64,000 nucleotides of DNA, taken from positions 33,838 through 97,837 of the forward strand of contig NZ_JAUOPD010000015.1 of the NCBI RefSeq assembly GCF_030546745.1, given 5' to 3'. Numbering within the stretch: position 1 is the first letter of the stretch; the number at the start of each line of letters is the position of its first letter. The notes under the pieces were generated by a model. That model worked only from the letters and a program-made list of their open reading frames with translations. It was not told the DNA's origin and ran no database searches. Source of the stretch: Thalassotalea sp. 1_MG-2023. Its GTDB lineage: Bacteria > Pseudomonadota > Gammaproteobacteria > Enterobacterales > Alteromonadaceae. This document shows positions 1 to 9,178 of the stretch, piece by piece. The position numbers and the translations under genes were made by a program.

Positions 1-99
1 TAAAAAAGCTAAAACGCAAGTAATAATCGCGAATAAATCATGCAAAAAAACCCAAGTGCATATTATTGATACACATTTAGTATAATAATTATTCTCACC

Positions 100-609
100 T
101 TACATTTTACGTTCAAATAATAATACATCTTCATCTTGATCTGGCAACGCTATCATTGCTATTTGCATAAACTTTAACTTAGTTAATAAAGCAATTGAAC
201 GACTATTGTTTGGATGACATATTGCTTGAATAGCACTAAGTTTAGCGCTTTTTTCGATAGAAGAAATTACACTTTCAGCCGCTTCATATGCCAACCCCTT
301 TCCATGAAAATCTGCTAATAATGCGTACCCTATCTCTGGGTGTTTGATACCATCACGCTTAATCAAACCGCATAGTCCTATAGCCCTATTCGAACTTTTC
401 TGCACCACACAAAGTAAACAAAAGCCATATTGTGATAACTGTGATAGTGGTCCAGTATCAATATAGTTTTTCGCACTTTGCAAGTCACGAACCCCTTTAT
501 CACCAATATTTTTTAAAAATGCAGGCTCATTCAGTAAAGCCAAGATCATGTTGGCATCTTTATGCGTTAATAAACGTAAGATTAACCGTTTTGTCTCGAT
601 GGTTATCAC
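100..609 (-). CDS. GNAT family N-acetyltransferase (RimJ/RimL-like)
   Basis: A 169-residue protein with the opening typical of RimJ/RimL-type GNAT enzymes (TKRLILR near the N-terminus) and an acetyl-CoA pyrophosphate-binding turn FHGKGLA at about residues 101-107, preceded by the beta4-like segment PEIGYALLAD. Enzymes of this group acetylate protein N-termini or small amines; the substrate cannot be read from sequence. The start is GTG, with AGGGGA five to six bases upstream, which decides the start. The gene stands alone, facing away from the next rightward gene. Family assignment is firm and function is not. Confidence 0.8.
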   Translation of the reverse strand: MITIETKRLILRLLTHKDANMILALLNEPAFLKNIGDKGVRDLQSAKNYIDTGPLSQLSQYGFCLLCVVQKSSNRAIGLCGLIKRDGIKHPEIGYALLADFHGKGLAYEAAESVISSIEKSAKLSAIQAICHPNNSRSIALLTKLKFMQIAMIALPDQDEDVLLFERKM

Positions 610-816
610 AATATCCCCTAATTCATTCGATGATTTTATACTTATGAAGATTTCACTATTTTTTAGTTAATTTCACCAATAATTAAAAATTAATGTTGTA
701 TCCGGATGACATGAAAAACACGACAAAAATCTACAACCAACTGTTTTAATTAAACTTTAAAATATTGGCACTTTCACTGCTATAGGTTTATTGAATCATG
801 AAACAGGAGAGTTAGA

Positions 817-1161
817 ATGAAATTAATCACAACAGCAATCACCGTAGCAGCACTTTCAATCGCATTTAACAGTAGCGCAAATAGTACAGCATTACCTTCT
901 ACCACATTATTTTCTGCAAACGATAGCGTATCAACTGCGTTGTGTATGTCAGCTGCAAAAGGCAGTCGAGTGGCTTTATTAACATCGATAAAGCAGTCTG
1001 GCTATTCACGTCAATATATTAAAAATAATTTACACTGTAACGATTTACCCGTTAGTGACTTTGTTGCAAAGTACGGAAAATCACCTGAAAAAATTCAACG
1101 AATATTAGACCCTAAGTACCGTCATGGGCAAGTGACAATTAAAGATGTAACCGCTCCTTAG
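817..1161 (+). CDS. small secreted protein, DUF3718-like
   Basis: A 114-residue protein with a classical signal peptide (Lys at position 2, hydrophobic core to about residue 18, likely cleavage near residue 22). The mature part has two cysteines (about 43 and 74) that could form a disulphide in the periplasm. Size, the LCMSAAKG segment and the late Cys-Asn-Asp motif recall the DUF3718 family of marine gammaproteobacteria, but this is recognition by memory and could be wrong. The function is unknown. An AGGAGA ribosome site lies eight bases before the ATG, and a clear terminator follows, so it is a single-gene transcription unit. Confidence 0.7.
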   Translation: MKLITTAITVAALSIAFNSSANSTALPSTTLFSANDSVSTALCMSAAKGSRVALLTSIKQSGYSRQYIKNNLHCNDLPVSDFVAKYGKSPEKIQRILDPKYRHGQVTIKDVTAP

Positions 1162-1188
1162 TCATCTAACCTATTTGTTTATTCCCTT

Positions 1189-1214
1189 AGCACCATTTAT
1201 TGGTGCTTTTTTTT
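1189..1214 (+). terminator. rho-independent terminator
   Basis: Stem AGCACC/GGTGCT with a short AT loop followed by eight T, placed 28 bases after the DUF3718-like stop codon. Confidence 0.85.
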
Positions 1215-1287
1215 GTATTTTTATTTTTTAGACGTAGATTTTTAGTTATAATTCTGCAGCCTAACCGTTTATTTTTTTTGAGTTTTC

Positions 1288-2397
1288 ATGTTTGACGATA
1301 TTCGCCCCTATAACGATAGTGAAGTTAAAAGCGTAGTACATGCTTTAATTGCAGAACAAGAGTTTATCGATGCCATAGCTACCTTTTCATTACCTAAAAC
1401 TTTTTCTACCTTTCCGGCATTTGCTCGACTCATTGTGAAGTTTAAAATAAAACAGAAAGCTCGTAAATTTAATAATGTAGATGACATTCAACGTTATGTT
1501 TCGCGATTTTTAAACGCGTTGGTAAAAAGCACAATCACCTCTCTAACGCATAGTGGTTTAGCTAACATTCCTACAAACAAGCCATGTTTATTTATTAGTA
1601 ACCACCGAGACATTGTCTTAGATGTCGCTTTAATTAATTATGTATTACATGATAATAATTGCGCAACTGTTGAAGCTGCTGTAGGGGATAATTTATTAAG
1701 CAAACAATGGGTTGCTGACTTAATGCGGATCAATAAAAGTTTTATTGTTAAACGTAATGAAAAAACCAAACGCGCTATGCTAACCGCTTCCAAGCAATTA
1801 TCTGCGTATATACTGCATAGTCTTACTGATAAAAAACAAAATATTTGGATTGCACAAAAAGAAGGTCGTGCTAAGGATGGTATTGATAAAACAAATGCAG
1901 CATTAATCTCAATGTTATTGCTCAATAAGTCCAAAGATCAAAGCATTGCTGACTACCTTGAGCAATTAAATATTATTCCCGTATCTATTTCTTACGAATT
2001 TGATCCCTGTGATCAACATAAAGCGCAAGAATTAGCAAAGATGCAAACAGAAGGCAGCTATGAGAAACAAGAGCACGAAGACTTACACAGCATTACGCAA
2101 GGTATTGTCGGTCATAAAGGTAATGTTCATTTAGCGTTTGGTGAAGCAATACAAGGTGATTACCTTGACAGTAAAGCTATTGCAGCAGCGATTGATCAAC
2201 AAATCATTAGCAATTATCACTTATTTTCCAGTAATCAAAATGCATATGAATACCTAAAATCTGGTGATATGAACACATTGGATCATCTAGCACATCGTTT
2301 TGAAAAACTAAACACTCAAGAAAAATCATTACTGATCCAAATGTACGCGAACCCTGTTATTGCAAAGGAACGAGAGATTTCATCGCATTCTTCATAA
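1288..2397 (+). CDS. PlsC-like glycerophospholipid acyltransferase
   Basis: A 369-residue protein in which residues of about 95-250 look like a PlsC (1-acylglycerol-3-phosphate acyltransferase) domain: ISNHRDIVLD at 103-112 for the catalytic His-Asp block, IVKRN near 153 for the arginine block, and KEGRAKDG for the EGTRS-like block. The His-to-Asp spacing is one residue longer than the textbook HX4D if the second Asp is used. It has about 90 extra N-terminal and 110 extra C-terminal residues compared with small PlsC enzymes. The probable role is phospholipid acylation at the inner membrane; no trans-membrane helix is obvious. It is monocistronic. Confidence 0.75.
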   Translation: MFDDIRPYNDSEVKSVVHALIAEQEFIDAIATFSLPKTFSTFPAFARLIVKFKIKQKARKFNNVDDIQRYVSRFLNALVKSTITSLTHSGLANIPTNKPCLFISNHRDIVLDVALINYVLHDNNCATVEAAVGDNLLSKQWVADLMRINKSFIVKRNEKTKRAMLTASKQLSAYILHSLTDKKQNIWIAQKEGRAKDGIDKTNAALISMLLLNKSKDQSIADYLEQLNIIPVSISYEFDPCDQHKAQELAKMQTEGSYEKQEHEDLHSITQGIVGHKGNVHLAFGEAIQGDYLDSKAIAAAIDQQIISNYHLFSSNQNAYEYLKSGDMNTLDHLAHRFEKLNTQEKSLLIQMYANPVIAKEREISSHSS

Positions 2398-2435
2398 TGC
2401 AATAATCATTTATTTGCGGATTAACGGTTATTTGG

Positions 2436-2747
2436 CTAAAAGAAAAACTTTGCAAGCATAAAAATACAACAACTAATGCCAAGCGTTAAATAGATGCTTT
2501 TAAACCTGTAGGCACAAAAAATAGCAATGACTCCAGCAAGTAAATACGGATTATTGACTGATAATGATAACTGCTCATCCCTAATGAAAATAATAGGTAC
2601 CCAAATGGCCGTTAGCACCGTTGGCGCACTGTAACTTAGAAAAACTCCAACACGATCGCTTAATTTTAACGGTAAACTAGGGTGTATAAAAAGGTATCGA
2701 GAGAGAAAAGTAATCATAGCCATCAATACAATAATAAGTAACGTCAT
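2436..2747 (-). CDS. azlD: AzlD family branched-chain amino acid export subunit
   Basis: A 103-residue, almost wholly hydrophobic protein with about four membrane helices. This is the usual size of AzlD, the small partner of AzlC in LIV-E type branched-chain amino acid exporters. Its start overlaps the azlC stop by four bases (ATGA type), so the two are translationally coupled, which fits a two-subunit permease. An alternative frame in this stretch encodes a weaker ORF and was discarded. Export of Leu/Ile/Val analogues is the family function; the actual substrate is inferred. Confidence 0.85.
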   Translation of the reverse strand: MTLLIIVLMAMITFLSRYLFIHPSLPLKLSDRVGVFLSYSAPTVLTAIWVPIIFIRDEQLSLSVNNPYLLAGVIAIFCAYRFKSIYLTLGISCCIFMLAKFFF

Positions 2748-3466
2748 TTGCTTTTTCCTTGAGAAACAAGTTGTTGCCTACTTGTATATTGATAGACCGC
2801 ATAACCAGCAAACATACCACCAAGCGTTGATAAAATAAGCGCCATTTGCCACTGCCATAAATTAAAAATAATAGCGAGTACGCCTGAAACAAGTACAGCA
2901 ATAAAAATTGAGAGATTTTTAATTCCTGGAACAACCAAAGCTATAAAGGTAACCGCTATCGCAAAATCTAATCCTAATTCAGTTAAATCAGGTAAGAAGC
3001 TCCCAGCTAACACGCCAATTAGGTTCCATATAAACCAAGTAATATAAAAACTACCGCCAGCTGACAAAGCATAATATAAACGATTGCTGTTTTGATAAGC
3101 CTGCTTTCGCCCTGAAAACGCAAATAACTCATCAGTGAGTAAAAAACCTAGGGGTAAACGCCAACGTTTAGGTAAATGCTTTAGTTTATTTCGTAAGGCA
3201 AGTCCGTAAAGAAAGTGTCGTGAACTAATAATAAACGTCGTTAATAATATGGTTGCCAATGACGCATTTCCAGCAATTAACTCGATAGAGACTAACTGCA
3301 CTGCCCCAGCAAAAACAATCAAAGGCATTAACAACGCTTCAAAAATTGTAAAGTCTCGTTGAATTGCTAATGAACCACACAATATCCCCCAGGGTAATAC
3401 CGCTAGGTTCAACGGCATCATGTCTAGCAAACCTTTTAGCAAATACTTTCGTTTGATGTTTCTCAT
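2744..3466 (-). CDS. azlC: AzlC family branched-chain amino acid permease
   Basis: A 240-residue inner-membrane protein of the AzlC family. It has several hydrophobic segments and the family-typical block around residues 25-60 (LAVLPWGILCGSLA followed by LMPLIVFAGAVQ). Partner azlD follows with a four-base overlap. AzlC/AzlD pairs (YgaZ/YgaH in E. coli) export valine and other branched-chain amino acids. The gene is divergent from an SDR gene across a 71-bp gap that holds two palindromes, so the pair may be co-regulated. Confidence 0.88.
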   Translation of the reverse strand: MRNIKRKYLLKGLLDMMPLNLAVLPWGILCGSLAIQRDFTIFEALLMPLIVFAGAVQLVSIELIAGNASLATILLTTFIISSRHFLYGLALRNKLKHLPKRWRLPLGFLLTDELFAFSGRKQAYQNSNRLYYALSAGGSFYITWFIWNLIGVLAGSFLPDLTELGLDFAIAVTFIALVVPGIKNLSIFIAVLVSGVLAIIFNLWQWQMALILSTLGGMFAGYAVYQYTSRQQLVSQGKSK

Positions 3467-3499
3467 TCGTTAACAATGACGTGTTTATCATATAGTTAT

Positions 3500-3529
3500 G
3501 ATACAGTATCTTGACACAAATTAAGTCAA
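3500..3529. promoter_or_regulatory. two palindromes in a divergent promoter region
   Basis: The 71-bp gap between azlC (leftward) and the SDR gene (rightward) contains GATACAGTATC (3500-3510) directly followed by TTGAC-N9-GTCAA (3511-3529). The second palindrome supplies a TTGACA -35-like hexamer rightward and TTGACT leftward. Two adjoining palindromes at a divergent promoter suggest an operator, but no regulator family can be named. Confidence 0.4.
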
Positions 3530-3537
3530 TAAAAACT

Positions 3538-4287
3538 ATGAACAACACAATTGCTTTAGTGACTGGTGCAAGTAGAGGTATTGGTGCTGCAACAGCAAAA
3601 ATGTTAGCAAAACAGAATGTTACAGTAATCGTAAATTATTTACGTAATCAACAAGCAGCAGATAACGTTGTTGATGAGATATTAGCGAGTGGCGGAAATG
3701 CTAAAGCCATTCAAGCCGATGTATCAAAAGAAGGTGACATCAAAGCGCTTTTTGATGAAATTGATCTGCTAAATGGTAACCTTACACAATTGGTCAATAA
3801 TGCAGGGACTTTATTTGAACAATCAAGCATAGAAAATATGACCGCTGAACGCATAAACAAAGTGTTAAGTATCAATGTCACCAGTTATTTCCTATGTTGC
3901 CGCGAAGCCGTTAAGCGTATGTCTACTAAGCACGGTGGTAATGGTGGGGCAATCGTTAATGTATCTTCTGCCGCTTCTCGTTTAGGAGCCCCACATGAAT
4001 ATATTGACTACGCAGCAAGTAAAGGTGCCATCGACACATTAACAACAGGTCTCTCATTAGAAGTAGCTGACGCAGATATACGCGTGAACGGCGTAAGGCC
4101 TGGGTTAATTTACACTGACATTCATTCGCAGGGCGGAGAGCCTAATAGAGTTGATAGACTGTCACCTAATCTTCCAATGAAGCGTGGTGGCCATGTTGAT
4201 GAAGTAGCGCATGCTATTTGCTGGTTACTCTCCGAAGAAGCATCATATTGCACCGGAAGCCAGTTAGATCTAGCAGGTGGTAAATAG
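3538..4287 (+). CDS. short-chain dehydrogenase/reductase (classical SDR)
   Basis: A classical SDR of 249 residues: TGASRGIG at about 9-16 binds NAD(P), NNAG lies near residue 85, a catalytic Ser follows VNVSS, and YAASK supplies the catalytic Tyr and Lys. The C-terminal GSQLDLAGGK is typical of FabG/glucose-1-dehydrogenase-like members. The ATG at 3538 was chosen because it places the Rossmann motif normally; an upstream in-frame TTG would lie inside the promoter. No clear Shine-Dalgarno precedes this ATG, which is odd. The substrate is unknown. Confidence 0.85.
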   Translation: MNNTIALVTGASRGIGAATAKMLAKQNVTVIVNYLRNQQAADNVVDEILASGGNAKAIQADVSKEGDIKALFDEIDLLNGNLTQLVNNAGTLFEQSSIENMTAERINKVLSINVTSYFLCCREAVKRMSTKHGGNGGAIVNVSSAASRLGAPHEYIDYAASKGAIDTLTTGLSLEVADADIRVNGVRPGLIYTDIHSQGGEPNRVDRLSPNLPMKRGGHVDEVAHAICWLLSEEASYCTGSQLDLAGGK

Positions 4288-4358
4288 CATAACCATTTGT
4301 CTTCGTCTCGAGAAATTATTAGAATAAATTCATTAAACTTGATGTTAATTATCACTGT

Positions 4359-4730
4359 ATGATCCGCACAACCACCATAACGCTACCTTCATTTTTACGA
4401 CGAACAATGCGTGCATTTGCCTTAAAAGCTGAAATCAGAGCTATAGGCTGTCAACTAAACAGGGTTGGTCGTTCTAGAAACTGGCAATTAACAGGTACCG
4501 CTGAGCAACTGAATGATGTGGTATTGTTCATCGAAAACTCAGGAGAAAACTCGTGGCTTTGGCTCGCAAAAAAATTAAGACTAGAAACCGATAAGCTCAG
4601 TCATGAAATTTTATTAGCCATTGCCAAAAAAAATGATGGTATAACCGTCAATGAATTAATGGCTAAAACAGACTGTACCGTTTTAGAAGCAAGGAAAGTT
4701 ATCGATGAACTTGAATGGTTAGATGATTAA
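4359..4730 (+). CDS. small ribosome-recycling-factor-like family protein
   Basis: A 123-residue protein, basic at the N-terminus (RRTMRAFALKAEIRA), with a central RVGRSRNWQLTG block and a C-terminal helix-turn-helix-like half (NELMAKTDCTVLEARKVIDELEWLDD). It resembles small proteins of Vibrio and relatives that are annotated as ribosome recycling factor family, though it is much shorter than Frr. The real function is unknown; nucleic-acid or ribosome binding is a guess from charge. It converges on topA and ends just before a strong bidirectional terminator. Confidence 0.6.
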   Translation: MIRTTTITLPSFLRRTMRAFALKAEIRAIGCQLNRVGRSRNWQLTGTAEQLNDVVLFIENSGENSWLWLAKKLRLETDKLSHEILLAIAKKNDGITVNELMAKTDCTVLEARKVIDELEWLDD

Positions 4731-4765
4731 CCTCACGTAATAACCTTAAAAACAATTACCAGCGT

Positions 4766-4795
4766 AAAAAAAGCACTCATTGAGTGCTTTTTTTA
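4766..4795. terminator. bidirectional rho-independent terminator
   Basis: Perfect AGCACTCA/TGAGTGCT palindrome flanked by seven A on the left and seven T on the right, placed between two convergent genes, so it can serve both the RRF-like gene and topA. Confidence 0.85.
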
Positions 4796-4816
4796 TTAAC
4801 TGACACATTAAAGTGC

Positions 4817-7459
4817 TTATTTTTTCTTGCGTGTCGTTTTTTTCTTCGCTTGGGTTTCTTGCCATTTACCGTCTTGATAAGTTGCTGTCCACCCGGTTGC
4901 TTTACCGTCAACCTCAGTCATTACATATTGTGACTTATTTTTACGGCTATAGCGTACAACCGCTAAGTTTCCGTCAGCATCTTTTTCAGGTGCATCAGCT
5001 AAATAGTAAAACTTCGGTGAAATACGATCACGAAAACGTTTTAACTCTGCAACTTTTGGCGCACGAGTTTCCCTTGACTTAGGAAACGTACTTGCAGCTA
5101 AAAAGATACCCGCAGCCCCATCACGTAGTACAAAATGGGCATCTGACTTTTCACAAGGTAACTCAGGTAATTGCACTGGGTCTTCTTTAGGTGGCGCAGC
5201 TTCACCATTAGCTAATAGTTTACGTGTATTTTTACATTCACTATTGGTGCAGTCAAAATATTTGCCAAATCGACCATTTTTTAATTCCATATCGCTTTGG
5301 CATCGATCACATTCTAAAACAGGGCCATCGTATCCCTTAATCTTAAACGTACCTTGCTCGAGTTCTACACCATCACAAACTGGATTATTACCACATACGT
5401 GTAATTTACGCTTTTCATCAATCAAATAACTATCCATGGCGGTATCGCACTTAGGACAGCGATGCATCGCACGTAATGCATCTGTTTCTTGATCTTCAGA
5501 TAATACGCTAACCGCTTCTTCACCTGGCGTTAAATTCATGGTTTTTGTGCAGCGCTCTTTTGGCGGCAATGCATAGCCAGAACATCCAAGAAACACCCCT
5601 GTTGACGCCGTTCTAATGCCCATTTTTCTGCCACAGGTTGGACAATCAATATCCGTTAAAATAGGCTCGTTAGCACGCATACCACCTTCATCAGTAGGTT
5701 TATCTGCTAATTGCAACTGTTGGGTAAAGTTTTTATAAAACTCATCCAATACATCTTTCCAAGGCAATTTACCTTCGGCAATTTCATCAAGCTCTTTTTC
5801 CATTTCAGCGGTAAAGTTATAACTCATTAAGTTATTAAAACTTGCTGAGAGGCTGTCAGTGACAATTTCACCCATTTTTTCGGCGTAAAAACGCTTCTTC
5901 TCTAAACGTACATAGCCGCGATCTTGTATAGTAGAAATAATAGAGGCATAAGTCGATGGACGGCCAATAGAACGTTTCTCTAACTCTTTAACTAATGACG
6001 CTTCACCAAATCTAGCGGGTGGCTTAGTAAAATGTTGACTAGGATCTAACTTTTCTAGTGTTAAGTTATCGCGGACTGATAAATCAGGCAAATGTGTATC
6101 TTTATCACCTTTTGACAATTGCGGGTGCACTTTGGTCCAACCGTCAAACTGCATTACACGACCTTTTGCTTTTAAGTCATAATCTGCTGCTGAAATTGTT
6201 AAAGTACTTACGGTATAGCGAGCAGCCGTCATTTGACACGCAACAAATTGACGCCAAATTAACTCATATAGCTTTTTACAGTCAGCATCTACCCCTTCTA
6301 ATAATGCAGCTTCTAACTTCACATTAGAAGGACGTATTGCTTCATGCGCTTCTTGCGCATTCGCTTTACTGCCATATGTGCGAGGGCTTTCAGGCAAGTA
6401 GCTATCACCAAATGATTTACGTACGTAATCACGACACATTTCAACGGCATCTTTACTCAAATTCGTTGAATCTGTACGCATATACGTAATATGGCCCGCT
6501 TCATATAGTCGTTGAGCCAAGCTCATGGTGCGTTTAACACCAAAACCAAGACGGGTACTTGCAGCTTGTTGTAGTGTAGAGGTAATAAAAGGTGCCGAAG
6601 GTGAACTTTTCGAAGGTTTATCTTCTCGTTTAGCAACTTGATATGATGCATTTTCTAATGTCGCAACAGCTTGCATCGCTTGTTGTTCATTAGTCGCACT
6701 AAACGTTTTGCCTAAATGATGCGTTACGCCTAATACAAGTTCTTCTTTTTGCTGTGTTTTAGTGTGTGCATTTATCTCCCAATATTCTTTGGGATTAAAA
6801 GCTTTTATCTCACGTTCTTTTTCGACTACAAGTTTAACAGCAACAGATTGTACGCGACCAGCAGACAAACCTCGGGCAACTTTCTTCCACAATAGTGGGC
6901 TAACCATAAAGCCAACAACACGATCTAAAAAACGGCGTGCTTGTTGAGCGTTAACCCCAGGCATACTCAAAATACTAGGGGCGGAGAAAGCCTGTTGGAT
7001 AGCATTTTCAGTAATTTCATTAAACACAACGCGTTTAAACTTACTGTCTTCGCCACCAATAATCTCTTTTAAATGCCATGCAATCGCTTCTCCCTCGCGA
7101 TCCAAATCGGTTGCGAGATAGATGGTATCGGCATTCGCAGCAAGTTTTTGTAACTCACTAACTACTTTTTCTTTACCTGGAAGGATTTGATAATCCGCCT
7201 TCCAGTCTTTATCTGGGTCAATTCCCATACGGTTGACTAACGCTTGACGGTCTCGTTTCGCCTTATATTTGGCCTTTTGTTCAGGAGACATTTTTCTTAC
7301 TTCAGCCGGAGATTTGGTGGCTGCTTTCTTCCCAGTACTACCTGTTGGAAGGTCACGAATATGACCGACGCTAGATTTTACGACGAAGTTTTTTCCAAGG
7401 TATTTGTTAATTGTCTTGGCTTTAGCCGGTGATTCGACAATTACCAGAGATTTCGACAT
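4817..7459 (-). CDS. topA: DNA topoisomerase I
   Basis: An 880-residue type IA topoisomerase that relaxes negative supercoils. The TOPRIM domain starts with Glu9 in [11 protein letters not shown] and carries the metal site [10 protein letters not shown] (116-125). The active-site tyrosine is in [11 protein letters not shown] at about residue 326. The C-terminal part has the zinc-ribbon repeats expected for enterobacterial-type TopA: CPTC...C...C, CPKC...C...C and CDRC...C...C between about 600 and 760, then a basic tail ending in KKKTTRKKK. Length matches E. coli (865). It is a single gene with a bidirectional terminator at its 3' end. Confidence 0.98.
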   Translation of the reverse strand: MSKSLVIVESPAKAKTINKYLGKNFVVKSSVGHIRDLPTGSTGKKAATKSPAEVRKMSPEQKAKYKAKRDRQALVNRMGIDPDKDWKADYQILPGKEKVVSELQKLAANADTIYLATDLDREGEAIAWHLKEIIGGEDSKFKRVVFNEITENAIQQAFSAPSILSMPGVNAQQARRFLDRVVGFMVSPLLWKKVARGLSAGRVQSVAVKLVVEKEREIKAFNPKEYWEINAHTKTQQKEELVLGVTHHLGKTFSATNEQQAMQAVATLENASYQVAKREDKPSKSSPSAPFITSTLQQAASTRLGFGVKRTMSLAQRLYEAGHITYMRTDSTNLSKDAVEMCRDYVRKSFGDSYLPESPRTYGSKANAQEAHEAIRPSNVKLEAALLEGVDADCKKLYELIWRQFVACQMTAARYTVSTLTISAADYDLKAKGRVMQFDGWTKVHPQLSKGDKDTHLPDLSVRDNLTLEKLDPSQHFTKPPARFGEASLVKELEKRSIGRPSTYASIISTIQDRGYVRLEKKRFYAEKMGEIVTDSLSASFNNLMSYNFTAEMEKELDEIAEGKLPWKDVLDEFYKNFTQQLQLADKPTDEGGMRANEPILTDIDCPTCGRKMGIRTASTGVFLGCSGYALPPKERCTKTMNLTPGEEAVSVLSEDQETDALRAMHRCPKCDTAMDSYLIDEKRKLHVCGNNPVCDGVELEQGTFKIKGYDGPVLECDRCQSDMELKNGRFGKYFDCTNSECKNTRKLLANGEAAPPKEDPVQLPELPCEKSDAHFVLRDGAAGIFLAASTFPKSRETRAPKVAELKRFRDRISPKFYYLADAPEKDADGNLAVVRYSRKNKSQYVMTEVDGKATGWTATYQDGKWQETQAKKKTTRKKK

Positions 7460-7760
7460 AGTCTATTTGATCCTACATGTGCTGACGTAACGCGTCAGAT
7501 ATCGTTGCGCTAGCTTGACGTATTTAACTGATTGGTTTGCGAGCGAATTTTAACCAATTACAGCGCTAATTTTGAAAACAATATTTATAAATTTACAAAT
7601 TACTATTAGATATATCTGTAAATAAGCAAGCTTACAAGCAATAATTTTTTAGATTAACCTATCACGACGATTGCTTTATAATGCTAGCGTGAGAAAATTG
7701 GCGTAATCATAGTAGAGTTTTCGCCGAATGATAAGCGTTAATCCGCTAAATTTTTCACTA

Positions 7761-7930
7761 ATACCAATTCGCATAGAGATTAAGTCAGCTCAGAGCGATG
7801 TCAGAGGTGGGAGAATAAGCGAAACGTGTGCAGGTATAGTTGTTCTACATCAAACACGTTTTGCGCAATTATCGCGCCTCTAAAGCGTTTAATTCTCGCT
7901 GAATGACCGAATATTTATGCGAATTGGTAT
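7761..7930. repeat. 170-bp imperfect palindrome with 15-bp terminal inverted repeats (MITE-like)
   Basis: The 552-bp gap between topA and the next gene holds this element and otherwise only AT-rich promoter sequence. Its ends are exact inverted repeats: ATACCAATTCGCATA (7761-7775) and TATGCGAATTGGTAT (7916-7930). The interior is also self-complementary: AGAGGTGGGAGAATAAGCG on the left matches the complement of CGCAATTATCGCGCCTCT on the right, and ACGTGT...ACACGT closes an inner hairpin. The whole element can fold as one long hairpin. It has no coding capacity. Elements with ATACCAATT ends are familiar in marine Alteromonadales; here it looks like a non-autonomous mobile element or REP-type repeat. 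Confidence 0.75.
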
Positions 7931-8011
7931 AAATTATAACTACAATAAATAATTAACCATCAATGAAACCTCACACGTGGTAATTCCCACGCTTAACATT
8001 AGAGATTTTTT

Positions 8012-9115
8012 ATGACAACGCATGCCGCATTTTTACAGAAGATACAACAAAGTTTATGTCCTCCAGGAAATGGAGTTTTCACGGTTAATACTGCAAAGGA
8101 GCGCAAAGAACAACTTCATCAAAAGTTATTCGGCACTACCGAAAACATTGAACAAAAATGGCAAGAAAGTTTACAAGGCCTCACAACAGCAAGCAAAGCT
8201 GTTGTACTTGGCATTGCATCTGATTGTGGCGGTGGCATTTTACGAGGTGCAAACTGGGGGCCATTATTTGTTCGTTCAGCGTTACTTGAACATCATCCAG
8301 AGTCGGTGAGTTTTGATTTGGGTGATGTGCGTGTGATACCTCACCTGTTGCACGATAAATATTTAAATGAAGGGACTATTACAAGTTGTCGTAAAGCGCT
8401 TTACAATGACGAACACAGCCCATTAGCGGTAAGTCCGTTAACGATCACCGAAGATGTTTTACATGATTTTTACACCCTATATCCTGAAAAAGGTATTTTT
8501 GGTATCGGTGGTGATCATTCAAACAGTTACCCTTTAACCAAAGCGTATTTGCAAGCGAAGAAAAAACAAGGTAAACGTGCCGCAATTATTCACTTTGACG
8601 CGCATACCGATTTACTCGTAGAAAGGCTTGGTATCGATTTATGTTTTGGTTCATGGTGTACGCACATACTTAATGATTTACATGATCCTAGCCACCTTAT
8701 TCAATTAGGTATACGCTCTAGCGGCAAACCAAAGTCACATTGGGAATCTACCTTTGGTGTACAACAACATTGGGCACATGAAATTATTGAACGTGGTGTT
8801 GATGCAGTACTTGCAGATATTATTTCGCACCTTAAATCAGAAAACATAGAAGAGCTTTATGTAAGTTTTGATATTGACGCGTTAGATCAATCATTTGCAG
8901 CAGCGACAGGTACACCAGAACCTGATGGTTTATCGCCTGAACAAGCAATTAACATATTAACAACGCTTGCAGAGCAGTTTGCAGTTACGGGGGCAGATAT
9001 GATGGAAATTGCCCCCTTTACTGATAGTACAGGGCAAGGCAATGCCAGTGCACAAACAACTTTAAAACATGGCGCAGATATTTCAGCGGTTTTAATTGAA
9101 GCAATGGGCCGATAG
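8012..9115 (+). CDS. arginase/agmatinase/formimidoylglutamase family hydrolase
   Basis: A 367-residue ureohydrolase-fold protein with all three dinuclear manganese signatures: GGDHS, HFDAHTD and SFDIDALD, the last followed by TGTPEPDGLS, a loop typical of the family. It is longer than classical arginases by an N-terminal extension of about 60 residues before the VLGIASDCGGG strand. Members cleave guanidino or formimino groups (arginine, agmatine, formimidoylglutamate). No hut or speA/speB gene is adjacent, so the substrate cannot be decided. Upstream lies the hairpin element; downstream is a strong terminator shared with the convergent Ig-protein gene. Confidence 0.85.
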   Translation: MTTHAAFLQKIQQSLCPPGNGVFTVNTAKERKEQLHQKLFGTTENIEQKWQESLQGLTTASKAVVLGIASDCGGGILRGANWGPLFVRSALLEHHPESVSFDLGDVRVIPHLLHDKYLNEGTITSCRKALYNDEHSPLAVSPLTITEDVLHDFYTLYPEKGIFGIGGDHSNSYPLTKAYLQAKKKQGKRAAIIHFDAHTDLLVERLGIDLCFGSWCTHILNDLHDPSHLIQLGIRSSGKPKSHWESTFGVQQHWAHEIIERGVDAVLADIISHLKSENIEELYVSFDIDALDQSFAAATGTPEPDGLSPEQAINILTTLAEQFAVTGADMMEIAPFTDSTGQGNASAQTTLKHGADISAVLIEAMGR

Positions 9116-9135
9116 CGAGCCGTAGTAAAGCCCAT

Positions 9136-9163
9136 AAAAAAAGCCGCAGTGCGGCTTTTTTTT
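9136..9163. terminator. bidirectional rho-independent terminator
   Basis: AAAAAAGCCGCA/TGCGGCTTTTTT type hairpin with A-run and T-run on opposite sides, between convergent genes. Confidence 0.85.
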
Positions 9164-9178
9164 ATACTTGCTTATTTT

